Source: Melieria omissa
Taxonomy: Eukaryota > Arthropoda > Insecta > Diptera > Ulidiidae
Reading direction: 5' to 3'
Length of the DNA stretch: 64,000 bases
NCBI GenBank assembly: GCA_963971225.1
Contig: OZ020269.1
Coordinates: 24,962,963-25,026,962 of the forward strand
Position numbers and translations under genes: made by a program. The notes below the pieces were generated by a model. The model saw nothing but the letters and a program-made list of their open reading frames with translations. It ran no database searches and was not told the DNA's origin. Shown piece after piece: positions 1 to 9,722 of this stretch; within the stretch, counting starts at the first letter, position 1, and the number at the start of each line of letters is the position of its first letter.

Positions 1-297
1 AGTCTGCGTTTTACCGCTTTAAGCTGCACTCGGCGGCCTTTGTTTGCTGTTTCGGCCAAGTTACGCGCACACTGCTGCTTTTTGTTTTTGCAATTGACAA
101 ATTGCCGCACACAATACAGCTGCAAAAGCAACACAACGCGCAAATATTTCACCGCCTCAGCGTTATCATTGCGCCCCAACAGCTGACAGACAGCGACGCT
201 TCTTAGAACCGCCGTATGACTAAACGGCTCCACATGGGAATCGCGCTCACGTTCACGCCTCGCTCCCGCACCCGCGCGTACACACACACACACTCAC

Positions 298-832
298 CGC
301 TTGGCGCTTAGCTCGGCACAAGCCTCAATCGAGTGGCATTAAAGTAAATTTGAAAAAAATAAATAAATTACCGCGAATCGACAACGACAGAACGCGCGCT
401 ATTAGTTTGTCGCAACGTCTGCGGCCAGCTCAGATAAATAGTAAACGAAAAGAAAACGACAGACACCTGACGTTTCTTGCTGTTTCTTCGATTTGACTTT
501 TCTGTTTTGACTTTTCTGTTTCTGTGTTTGCGAGCGACAACAAAATTGACTAACAACAAGCTCCACGTTCGTTTAATTGATTGAGCGTTTCGACTTGCAC
601 GCGCCGGCACTTTGAATGAAGCTGCAGTGCATCAATCGAAACTGTGCAACTGCTGGCCGACACAGTCACATCCCGAACGGCTCCAGACGCGCCCAATGTT
701 CGTTGCGGCTGATTTGTGCCCCTGCACTTTTGCACCGTTAAATGACTGGCGTTCGCACTTGAGCGCTGAATAAGACTGGGGCTGGTCGCTGCGCACACGC
801 TGACTCACTCGACCGACGTACTGAAGACTACT
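298..832 (-). other. Putative non-coding first exon (5' leader) of a host gene leaving the left edge
   Basis: Read on the minus strand, this GC-richer block starts at an initiator-like site near 832 and runs to GCG|GTGAGT, a near-consensus splice donor whose GT lies at 297-296. No ORF of useful length has recognisable protein content, so it would be a 5' leader. An alternative, weaker donor (GCG|GTAATT) ends the exon at 372. The base composition contrasts sharply with the A-rich tract beginning at 940. I infer a TATA-less developmental-type promoter driving a gene whose next exon lies beyond position 1. It could instead be a conserved regulatory block without transcription. Confidence 0.35.
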
Positions 833-840
833 GAAAGCAA
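795..840 (-). promoter_or_regulatory. Putative Inr + DPE core promoter
   Basis: The minus strand reads TTTCAGTAG, an initiator with A+1 at 832. AGTCA lies at 805-801, exactly +28 to +32, and fits the arthropod downstream promoter element consensus RGWYV at the required spacing. No TATA box is seen about 30 bp upstream, as expected of a DPE-type promoter. Motif and spacing are seen directly; promoter activity is inferred. Confidence 0.4.
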
Positions 841-939
841 CCCCAGCGGTTCGATCGTGCGCCAGCTCGAGTCGCTATCACCAAGACAGGCGCGTCGGCA
901 GTGACACACGTGCGCGCACATCTTTGTTTGGATTAAAGG

Positions 940-2620
940 AAATTTAATTTTTACTGAAAAGTAAAACACAAAATTGAAAATTATTTAAAGTATAAAAATT
1001 ACAAATAAATATTAAAAAAAATAATGATAATAATTAATTAATTAATAATTAAATTATATACAAAATTCAAAATAATGAAAAACATAAAAAATAACATATA
1101 CAAATAATAATATTAATTAATCAAAAAATATTGAAAATTCAAGGAGAGAAACAATAAATACAAAATAACAATACATCTTTTTGGTTTGAAGAAAATTGTA
1201 TTACAAAATTCTCGATTTAACATACTAATATGAAATTAAAAATACTAAAAAATAATGGAAATCGTAAATAATCAACAAACAATCAGGAAGTAAACAAAAA
1301 ATAAAAAATATTAAAAACAAAAAATAAAATAATAATAAAAATATAATGGAAATAGTAAATAATCTACAAATAATCAGGAAGTAAAATTAAAAAATAGAAA
1401 CAATAACAAAAAACACGACACGCATGCGATATATTTTTGTTCTTAAGAAAATGTATTCATAAAAATGTATTTACACGAAGGAATAATAAAAAAAATTACG
1501 TATAATCAACACAATTTAAGTAATTAAATAAATAAATAAGTAGCGAAAAACTAGTTAAAACTCAAGAAAACGTAATACTTAACACTAAAAAGAACCACAC
1601 CTATGCAACACATTTTTTTTTTGTATCGAACAAAAAGCTGATTTAAGTAAAATTTTGTTTTTGTGTAAGAACCAAAACAAATACAGAACTAAAAATTATT
1701 AAAAATAAGAATAAATGAAATCTAATAAGTAAAACATTAAATAAATAAAATAAATAAATAAAAAAATAAAAATAAAATATATAAAAAATAAGAAGTAATG
1801 AAAAATAAATAACACTAAGAGACACAAAAGAAAAAGAAAGGAAAATGAATATTTTAAATAAACCTATTTACATACAAATTAATATAAATTAAGTAAAAAC
1901 AATAATCAAATGAGTAAATAATCAAAAATCAAAAACACAGAAGAAAAAGAAATATAAACTTAAATTTTAAGTACAAAAATACAACAATAAAATAAACAAA
2001 AAACAAATTAAAAGTAAACAACTAAATAGTAAAAAATATTTTAAACATAGTTATATTAAAAATAATAATAAAAAATAACAAAGTAATAAATGAAAAATTT
2101 AAAAATAAAAAAATCTTAAATTAAGAAAGCTAATCAGAAATAAAAAAACCAATTCAACAAAATTGAAATGAAAAATTGAAAAACTAAAAAACGGACATGA
2201 AAAATGGAACTATAAAAATTTATTTAATATATTAAATATTAATTACATTAAAAAAAGAAACTAAAAGCAGTAATGGAAAAAAGTTTAGTTGTTCATGTTT
2301 TATAATAATTTAATAATAAAACGAAATTATATAATTCTAAATTTAATAATAAATAATAATAAATTTAACATAAAAACTGAAAAACAGTAATGAAAAATAA
2401 AATTGTAAATACAAATAAACAATTTCAAAAATTAAAATACTAAAAAACCATTTAAAAATAAAATTGTTAATACTACTTTACACACTGTAATACTTTAAAT
2501 AATATTAAATTAGAAACTCCATCAGTTAAATTATAACCAAAACAATAGACAAATATTATTATTTCAATACAATGAAATTAAATTTAAGAAAAAAATAACT
2601 CAAAATATATATTAAAAAAT
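940..2620. repeat. A-rich low-complexity tract (AAAT/AATA-like)
   Basis: About 1.7 kb are almost entirely A and T with a strong A excess on the plus strand, built from degenerate AAATAAAAAT-like words. Some segments recur: AATGGAAAT(A/C)GTAAATAAT followed by AATCAGGAAGTAAA occurs near 1254-1294 and again near 1347-1386, and AAAAATTGAAAA-type words recur throughout. ORFs here are artefacts of composition. It resembles the reverse complement of the T-rich tract at 27930-28890, suggesting a shared simple-repeat family. Confidence 0.7.
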
Positions 2621-2637
2621 GAAAACACACCTTCACG

Positions 2638-3420
2638 ATGCAAATTGTTATTGCAATCAGTTTGCTCTTACTTTTATGGGGGTACTCGTTCCCTCTCAAC
2701 GATCCTCTTCAACAACGCCTTTTGTCTGTTGACGTTCACTTCTCATGTCGGCGCGTTCGTATCTTTTGCTTCAGCCGTTTTCTTCTTGGCCGCACAAGCT
2801 GGAGTCCATACGGCGCACATGTTCGCTCGCAACTTGTTGCATTGGCCGCTATCTAACCGATACAAAACAGCGTACAATCCGATTCTTATTAGTGCAGTGC
2901 GCGTGCATTCAGGTGATTTATGTGATTTGTTCGAAACCGAGATAAGATTTCTTGAGACATTTTTGCTTATTTTGTTGACTGCTGTAGTTGGACTCTTTCG
3001 AAATGCATTGTTGGTAGGGAAAGAATTTCCTCAAGTAAAAGGGAAGCCACAAACAAAATTAAAAAAGAACAAACATTTTTAAGTTTAAAATTTTCATTTG
3101 AACGTAATTTTTTCTTTTCTTGATAAAAATTCATCTGCCATGCAAAAAGTTATAAATTGTAGGTATTGAATTTTTATGCAAATGTTTCACTCATTCACTC
3201 AACTCATTTTCTGAAAACTCAGAGTTGCAGCAGCGGCTGCGAAGTCTGCGCTGGCAGAGCTCCCACCCGCGGAGCACCAATTCGCTGGATTGGCGAAACA
3301 CGCACTGAAAGAAAATGTTCTCATTGCAAAAAAGTTTAAAACTTTCGTAAATTCATGTTCACTCGCTTTAAAAGTTGAATGATTTCTTTTCAAATATCTT
3401 AAAAATCACAATTCCACTCA
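2638..3420. other. GC-richer single-copy-looking block, no recognised gene
   Basis: Composition rises abruptly after the A-rich tract. The longest frame, 2645-3082 on the plus strand (145 codons), is leucine- and phenylalanine-rich, has no domain I recognise, and overlaps other open frames, so I do not call it a gene. Around 3220-3300 is a short GC-rich run of GCAG/GCGG words. It could be a regulatory island or an unrecognised exon. Confidence 0.3.
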
Positions 3421-3572
3421 ACACTTGGACCACAGAATTCCTTCCACCAGTTTTCACAAAATGCACTTTTTCAATGTAATTTATAAACACCTTAATTCTT
3501 TTACACATTTTCTTACAGATTTGGCAATAATTTCTTTATTTTAATTGATTTCTTAACCCATATTTAGTAATA

Positions 3573-5063
3573 CAGTGTAATCTGGGTGGAGTGAACCCCC
3601 GATGGTACGAACACCCCGATAGAGTGAACATCAAAATTTTTACATTGAGTACTCTATAGAGTGAACAATTCTCAATCTCTTTAGAGTGAACACAATTTAA
3701 ATATGTAAATTACTTCAAAATTTAAAACTGTAACGACAAATTCAAAAAGGGGAATGGGGGAAAAGGGGATGTTTGACGTACACGAATATTAATCGTTTTT
3801 GTGTCTATACTTTTGAAGTGATAACTGTTTAAGCAAAAATGGACCCAAAAAAGCGAAAGTACTTATCTTTAAAAGAAAAGTTCAATATAGTGGAAAAAAT
3901 CGGAAAAGGTGTTAATGTTACTGTTTTGGCGAAACAATATGGCGTTGCAAAGTCTACAATATGAGGCATTAAGAAAAACAAAAAAACAATTTCGAAAGTT
4001 ACTGCCAACCAGAATTTCGTGCTGTTGAAGAGAAAAACTCTTAAAAAAGGCGAATATCCGCGTATGGAAAAGGCATTGTACAATTGGTTTGTGCGGCAGC
4101 GCCAGACAAATTTTCCTGTCAGTGGAGATATGCTTAAAGAAAAATCAACGAAATTCCATGCTGATATTTATGAAAAGGATGGCGGTTTTAATGCCAGTTG
4201 TGGATGGCTAGCTGGATTTAAATCACGCTATGGAATTCGTCTTTTAAAAGTGTGCGGGAGAAATTGTCTTCAGATAGCCCGGCTGTTGAACCATTTAAAC
4301 AAAAACTCAATAGTACGATTTGTGAGCTACAACTTTGTAAAAGCCAAATTTACAACGCGGGCGAGAGTGGGCTATTTTGGAAGATGCTACCCGAAAGAAC
4401 GTATGTAACTAGTGCAGAAAAAACGGCTCCAGGCAGGAAATTAGAAAAAGCCAGAGTTACATTTCTTGCGTGCATTAACGCAAGTCCACATTCCGGTGGA
4501 CAACCGACACTCTAAAAATTTCTGCTATCATCCATGCATTTTTTAAGACTGGTTCCATAAGTGTTTTGTTCCACAGGTAAGATATATACTCGTAAGTACG
4601 TAATGGTGCATCCAAATTTCAAAAATTATTGGTTGCAGGTAAAAAACTATTTACAGGAGGGTGTTTACAAGAAGGGTTGCCAACAAAAGCTATTCTGCTG
4701 CTGGATAACGCCCCATGCCATCCTCCAGAAAGTGACTTGAAAACCAGCGATGCCTCAATATTCGCAATTTATATGCCGCCTAATGTTACACATCTTATCC
4801 AACGTATGGACCAAAATGTTATCCGCATAACAAAATTGTTCTACAGGAAACATCTGTTGGCATTAGCAGTGGGAAAAGATGACATTTCAGAGTTCTTAAA
4901 CAATTTAACATTTGAGTTGTGTCACTGTTGTTGTGCGTGTGCGATATGTAACTTATTATTGATGCAATAAAAGAACAGAAAAACTCAATCTGGATATAGT
5001 GAACAATCTGGATTCTATGAACTGGCTTTGCATTAATTAGTTCACTCCACCCAGATTACACTG
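3573..5063 (+). mobile_element. pogo/Tigger-like DNA transposon, complete ends, dead transposase
   Basis: The 1,491 bp element is bounded by perfect 24-bp inverted repeats (3573-3596 and 5040-5063, beginning CAGTGTAATCTGGGTGGAG). It is flanked by TA on each side (3571-3572 and 5064-5065), the Tc1/mariner-superfamily target duplication. The motif TAGAGTGAACA recurs subterminally at both ends. Inside are remnants of a CENP-B/Tigger-type transposase. The ends are perfect while the gene is broken, so it can at best be moved by a relative's enzyme. Confidence 0.9.
3839..4970 (+). pseudogene. Degenerate Tigger/jerky-type DDE transposase
   Basis: Starting at the ATG at 3839, the product opens with a CENP-B-like helix-turn-helix (MDPKKRKYLSLKEKFNIVEK, then VLAKQYGVAKSTI). 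An in-frame TGA at 3962-3964 interrupts it. The same frame continues with a second DNA-binding domain (WFVRQRQTNFPVSGDML, GWLAGFKSRYGI). Near 4250 the frame shifts to one carrying YNAGESGLFWK, where the family normally has an aspartate, so the first catalytic acid reads as glycine. After a decayed stretch (4516-4628) a third frame carries LLLDNAPCHPPE and PPNVTHLIQRMDQ, the second catalytic region. At least one stop, two frame changes and a lost catalytic residue make it inactive. Confidence 0.88.
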
Positions 5064-5065
5064 TA

Positions 5066-5739
5066 TTAATTATTTATTTGATTAAATTTCACCTGCGTAT
5101 TCACTACTCGCCACGAATTGAAACAATGTCGCACAACACAATGCTTGCAAAAATGTTGCAATTTAAATTTGAAGACAAACGAATCATGGCCAACTTTGCG
5201 TTTATTTGCATGAATGCATGTGAAACATTCATTTGTTGTTGTTTTCTGTATATTCAAATTTACATCCGCCACATTGCAAGTTGTGCAATATTTGACCAGT
5301 TTTCGTCTCGTTGGTTAATTTCACTTTTCTCACCCACAAAATGCATCAATTTCACATTTTCAACACTGCCATCGACTGCAATTTTGTTGACTCGAAATGT
5401 CAGTGCCGCATCGACAACGTGTACTCGTCAATTAGCACTTTTTTCATTTACATATTTTTTGTTCGCTTTCCATTGTGCATTGCCCATTGTCTTCTGGCTA
5501 AACTGATTTACATTTCTTCTATTTTGAATGGTTTTGGCAGCACAAAAGCCAAAGAAAGTTAAACTGTCTGTAATAAAAAATTGTTAACACAGTAAAATTT
5601 TAAAAGCGAATAAACTAAAACGAAAAGTGCTTTGAAAACCTTCTTATGAAGTTTTAACCAGTTAACAACTTTTGATTTTTTAGAGAGAATTATTTTTGAA
5701 TGAAGAGTTAATGAGTTCAAATATCAAAGATTTTCTTAT
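5066..5739. other. Non-coding sequence, nothing recognised
   Basis: AT-rich, non-repetitive-looking DNA right of the Tigger element. Short frames on both strands have no recognisable domain. No RNA gene, terminal repeat or tandem array was seen. Confidence 0.4.
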
Positions 5740-6020
5740 TTCTGACTTCCTTTCTTTCTACTCTGTTACCTTTATTTTTTAGTTCCCGCCTTCTTTTTTT
5801 CTGCTTTTGCATAGTTCTTTTCTTCTTTTTCTTTCCCTCATTCCTTAGGATCCCCACTCCTGCACTCCTTACTTCCTTTCTTTTTTCTCCCTTCCTTATT
5901 ACTTTCTTCCGTCAGCCATTCCTTTCATGCGTTCTTTTTTCCTATTCTTCTTGTGTGCTTCCTCTCTTTCTTTCTTTCTTATATCTCTCTTCTCTTTCCT
6001 TCTCTCTTCCCTTCATCCTT
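5740..6020. repeat. Pyrimidine-rich CTTT/TTCC tract
   Basis: The plus strand is almost purely C and T (CTTCCTTTCTTTCT-like words). It is a short counterpart of the 2 kb pyrimidine region at 35070-37190. Open frames encoding F/L/S runs are composition artefacts. Confidence 0.75.
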
Positions 6021-6074
6021 CTATCTTTCAGTTATTTAATTTCAATAACAACAAATCGTCCACGAACGCTCAAA

Positions 6075-6625
6075 CAGTGTTGCCAACTCTTTATTTTCAG
6101 AAAGCACTAAAACTCGCAATTTCCATTAAAAAACATTCATGATCAAAAAAAAGTAACCAACTGTTGATAGTTGTCCCAATATTTCGTGTTATATACTCGT
6201 ATTAGGAAAATTATTGGAGATTAGTGGCAACCTTCACCCAAGTCAGTCAGTCAGATAAGTTTTGGTTTCATGAATACCCAAAGAATGATTTTTTTAAACC
6301 AGAAATTCCCGTGTTACATAGTTCTCAGTGGCCTTCGTACCGGGAGTTTTGGGGTTCAAACTCTCCCAAATACAAAAATTTCTAGTACAAAATATGGTTT
6401 CGAAAGGAATTTGGCTCAAAAGTTATATGCAAACTCTTCTTCTTTGTGCGCCATTGATAGTTGTTTAAGGAAATATGGAGTTGTATAAAACAGCAGTCAT
6501 AAAAAACAAAATTTTTTTCAAACAGGATGTAATTTAAACAAAAAAAAAAGCATTAGAAATATTTTCCGTTTTTTTATTTTCATTAAGCACCAAATTTAGT
6601 GCAAAACTCAAAAAGCTGGCAACAA
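6075..6625. mobile_element. Possible hAT-like non-autonomous element
   Basis: A CAGTGTTGCCAACTCTTT terminus at 6075 resembles those at 7112 and 7588. A degenerate reverse-complement partner (AAAGCTGGCAACAACG) occurs near 6610-6625. No matching 8-bp flanks are visible, and the interior has no transposase. The right boundary is a guess. Confidence 0.25.
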
Positions 6626-6835
6626 CGCGGCAGAACGTATTCAAAACAACGGACTTGAGAAAACAATGCCTTTCAAAGTTTCATTTCCGTTTTAATTTTC
6701 TGTTGCGACTGTCAAACTTTGCAAATCTAACTTGTGCCTAAATGTATGCTATACATTTCGTAAAAAAACAGTTGCTGCCAATGAATTTTGAAGATTACTT
6801 TCAGTAAAATATTTGTTTTGGATTGCATTGCTGCT

Positions 6836-6925
6836 CTTAACCCTTTTGCTATTTTGTTGCCATATGGCAACATGCTACTTTATAGACATCTGACCGCGCT
6901 ATGGTTTCAAAAGAATAACATTATT
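6836..6925. repeat. Dispersed repeat with TTAACCCTTT start and palindromic core, copy 1
   Basis: The sequence TTAACCCTTTTGCTATTTTG, followed by the palindrome TTGCCATATGGCAA and CATGCTACTTT, recurs at 44252-44335 with only a few substitutions. TTAA followed by CCCTTT is compatible with a piggyBac-like terminus, but I could not find the opposite end. Confidence 0.5.
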
Positions 6926-7111
6926 TTTTTTGCTTCTGCAACATCTGGCATCAGATAAAGAGAGACATGGCAAAATTTCCAGTGGTAGAACGTTTTGGGC
7001 ATTTAAAAATCTTCTTCAAAGGTTACAACTACAAATGGAGTAAAGAATGCCCTCAGACTGAGAATAGGCCAGGCAAGGCAAGTTACTGGACTTTGGACTA
7101 GACACTGCAGT

Positions 7112-7578
7112 CAGTGTTGCCAGACATCTGAAATGACTTTCTCCTAAATGTTAAAAAAGCTGAAATTTTCTCTAAAAACTTTAAATAATCTCCTAAATTT
7201 CCCATAAAAAATAAACAAATATATAATATTAGTTTTGTTTTTTTTTGTATTGTTCATATGTATTCATTGAGCTTCAACTTAACAACAATTAAACACAAAC
7301 AAAACATATAAAAAATGAGATCGGTATGAAATCCGCTTTTCTAAACATTATTCATTCATTGCAAAAATTATGCACTTTCAAGCATAACATTAAATTAAAT
7401 TAAATAAGATACTTTAGCCTTCAATATTCAAGGCCTCAGTTCCACTAATGATGTCAGTGGTATTACCATAAAAATCTTCTAAACTCTATCAAACTAAACA
7501 ATTCTTCCCCCTAAAAATTTTCCAAAAATCCCAATAACCTCCTAAATCCAGGAGGAAATCTCCTGATATGCAGCGCCT
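7112..7578. mobile_element. hAT-like non-autonomous element, copy 1
   Basis: It starts CAGTGTTGCCAGACATCTGA with repeated TCTCCTAAA words, and ends with TCCTAAATCCAGGAGGAAAT then CTCCTGATATGCAGCGCCT, a diverged version of the end of copy 2. The interior is AT-rich without a transposase. No clean 8-bp target duplication remains, so the hAT assignment rests on the CAGTGTTGC terminus. Confidence 0.5.
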
Positions 7579-8540
7579 CAGCACTGGCAGTGTTGCTAGA
7601 TACCTGACTTTCTCCTTAACTAAAAAAAATACTGAAATTTCCTGCCAAAAGTTAAAAATATCTCCTAATTTTTTTTTTATAATTTACGTTAATTTATTAA
7701 TGGAATAAAACTTCTCATAAAAAAAATATATAAGTACATATTATTTTGTTTAATGCAGCATTCACCTTCAGCTTAACAACAAAAACAACACATATAACAA
7801 ATGAATCAAATAAAAAGTGCAATTTTTGGCGGGATGTCATTGTGACAGCAAAAAGTGAGAAATAGATAGAACGAGCTTACATTTGGTAAGATTACAAATT
7901 TTTAACATAATAAGATGCGTTGACTATTAAAATAGGGTCCAAAATATGTTTTGTTGCCAGTGTCCCCAATACATAATACTTTGTTATCTAAAAATCTCCC
8001 AAAATTCCACTAAGGATCCGAGAAATCCTCTAACATAAAATATAAATCTAGTTAACTTTCTCCTAAACAGGTGTCGAGTGTGAAATGGATCTCCTGCTGG
8101 GGATCTTGAGTAGCACAGGGCTCGGTCAAGCGATGTTACGGCCGTGGTACCGGAGGTACCCGACCGCTAGCCTCTGCCGCAGCCAAGACCGCAGTGCGTG
8201 GTGCGGAGCCACATCCTGCTCGAGGTGACACTGCTGCGGAGTCCGCTACAGCGAACACCCATACAGAACACTGCGGATCTAGACTGGGAAGTCAATAAAC
8301 ATCTCCCCCCAAAATCAGGGTGTTATGCGACCCGTGCCCCTGATTGGTTTGCAGCCGGGGGGTGAAGTACCTGGCTGTGGGCGAACGGAGCCTCCCCGAC
8401 ACCGGGCCGAATCGGGTGTAGTACTTGGCCTTGCCATGGCAGAGGGGGCGCTGTCATGGTCGACCATCGTTTCGCCCCCACCTCCTCAGGCCCGCCGCGC
8501 TTGCCTTGTCGAGCAAAGCGGGCGATTATGATATCATGTC

Positions 8541-9722
8541 ATGGCTTCTTCCGGTTTGGCCTCGGAACTCGCGGGAGACGAGGATAACCTCTCCCTAACT
8601 GACTTGGACAACCTCTCAGGGCTAAGTCAGGACACATTAACTGAGAGCGTCGGGATGCGCGCCAGTGGCGCCATCCCGACACCCGTTTTACCGAGCGGAC
8701 CGCAGACCTCCAGTGGAGAGAAGCGCGACGCGAAAAAACCTAAAAAGCGGACAGTGAAGGCCGCCTACAACCACGCCCTATTTGTTCTCGCTAAGATAGC
8801 TGAGAATGAAAAGAAGGGCGTAGCGGTCGAAAGGGACGCAGCCGACAAGCGAAGGTACCAGGCAGTCGTCGATGAGTACCTCGCAGCGCAGGCTCGAGCA
8901 GAAGAGCAGCCGACTACCAGCGGGAAGGCAGCTGCCATGTTAAAAAGGGTTAGGTCCCAGGATTCGTCTGAAAACCATGCCAAACGAGTGAAGGACGCCA
9001 GAGGCGCCCCGCGGAGGAAACCGCACTCCTCGAGCGAGCAGGTCCGCCTCTTCAGTGAAGTGGCTAAGGACCAGCTCTGTATGGCATTGGTGGACGAGCT
9101 TAATAGCACGGGCCGGTCGATCAGCGAGCGATGGGATAAGATCGAGGCGAGGCTTTCCGACCTGGTGTTGGAAAAGCTGAGAGCAAAACCAGGATCTATC
9201 CCCAGTTTCGACTGTTCGGACGTGGTCAGGGGCCATCGGGTGATTCGATGTGACGACGAGGCCTCGAGGGTATTCTTGCTGGAGTGCGTCGGTAAGATCA
9301 GCGGCGCCTGGGAGGGTCTGAAGCTCAGACTAGTACCGGCCAGCGAGATCCCCAAGAGACCGAGGGCGCGCATCTGGTTGCCTAAGGGGCAGACTGACCA
9401 TGCGAGAATAGTGGAGACACTCGCTCTGCAGAACCCGGAGGTGCCTATGGATGACTGGGTCATCATTAAGGCGGAGGAGCCCTCGAAGAACAGCCAGACG
9501 TTCGTGGTCCTGATCAACCCAGAGAGTGTTGAGGCCATCGAAAAGGCTGACGGAAAGCTGAGGTATGGCATCAGAAAGGCCAGGATCCGTGTCTGGACAT
9601 CCGACGCGGGTACTGGTCAAGATGACATACCGGCCCTCAATCCAGATGAGGTGGAAGACACCAACAAGTTGTTGGACGACCTGGCGCTGGATGACAAGGA
9701 TAAACCCGGTAAAGATGCTTAG
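8541..9722 (+). CDS. LINE ORF1 protein (393 aa), LOA-like
   Basis: The frame is intact. Residues 1-60 are acidic and serine-rich. Residues 65-150 are lysine/arginine-rich and include a basic stretch (KKPKKRTVK), probably for nucleic-acid binding. The C-terminal half (about 165-360) resembles a globular domain I associate with insect LOA-type ORF1 proteins (DUF4780-like, from memory). I see no CCHC zinc knuckles, unlike jockey or I ORF1. It would coat the element's RNA. The start is the first ATG of the frame after a stop-containing leader. The stop TAG overlaps the ORF2 start in ATGCTTAG, so ORF2 is probably translated by reinitiation or coupling. Confidence 0.85.
   Translation: MASSGLASELAGDEDNLSLTDLDNLSGLSQDTLTESVGMRASGAIPTPVLPSGPQTSSGEKRDAKKPKKRTVKAAYNHALFVLAKIAENEKKGVAVERDAADKRRYQAVVDEYLAAQARAEEQPTTSGKAAAMLKRVRSQDSSENHAKRVKDARGAPRRKPHSSSEQVRLFSEVAKDQLCMALVDELNSTGRSISERWDKIEARLSDLVLEKLRAKPGSIPSFDCSDVVRGHRVIRCDDEASRVFLLECVGKISGAWEGLKLRLVPASEIPKRPRARIWLPKGQTDHARIVETLALQNPEVPMDDWVIIKAEEPSKNSQTFVVLINPESVEAIEKADGKLRYGIRKARIRVWTSDAGTGQDDIPALNPDEVEDTNKLLDDLALDDKDKPGKDA

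Noticed and set aside
2645..3082. 145-codon plus-strand ORF, hydrophobic in part
   Set aside because: No recognisable domain, overlaps other frames of similar length, and no promoter or splice context supports it.
8765..9571. 268-codon minus-strand ORF opposite LINE ORF1
   Set aside because: Antisense shadow of the ORF1 coding sequence with no independent domain.
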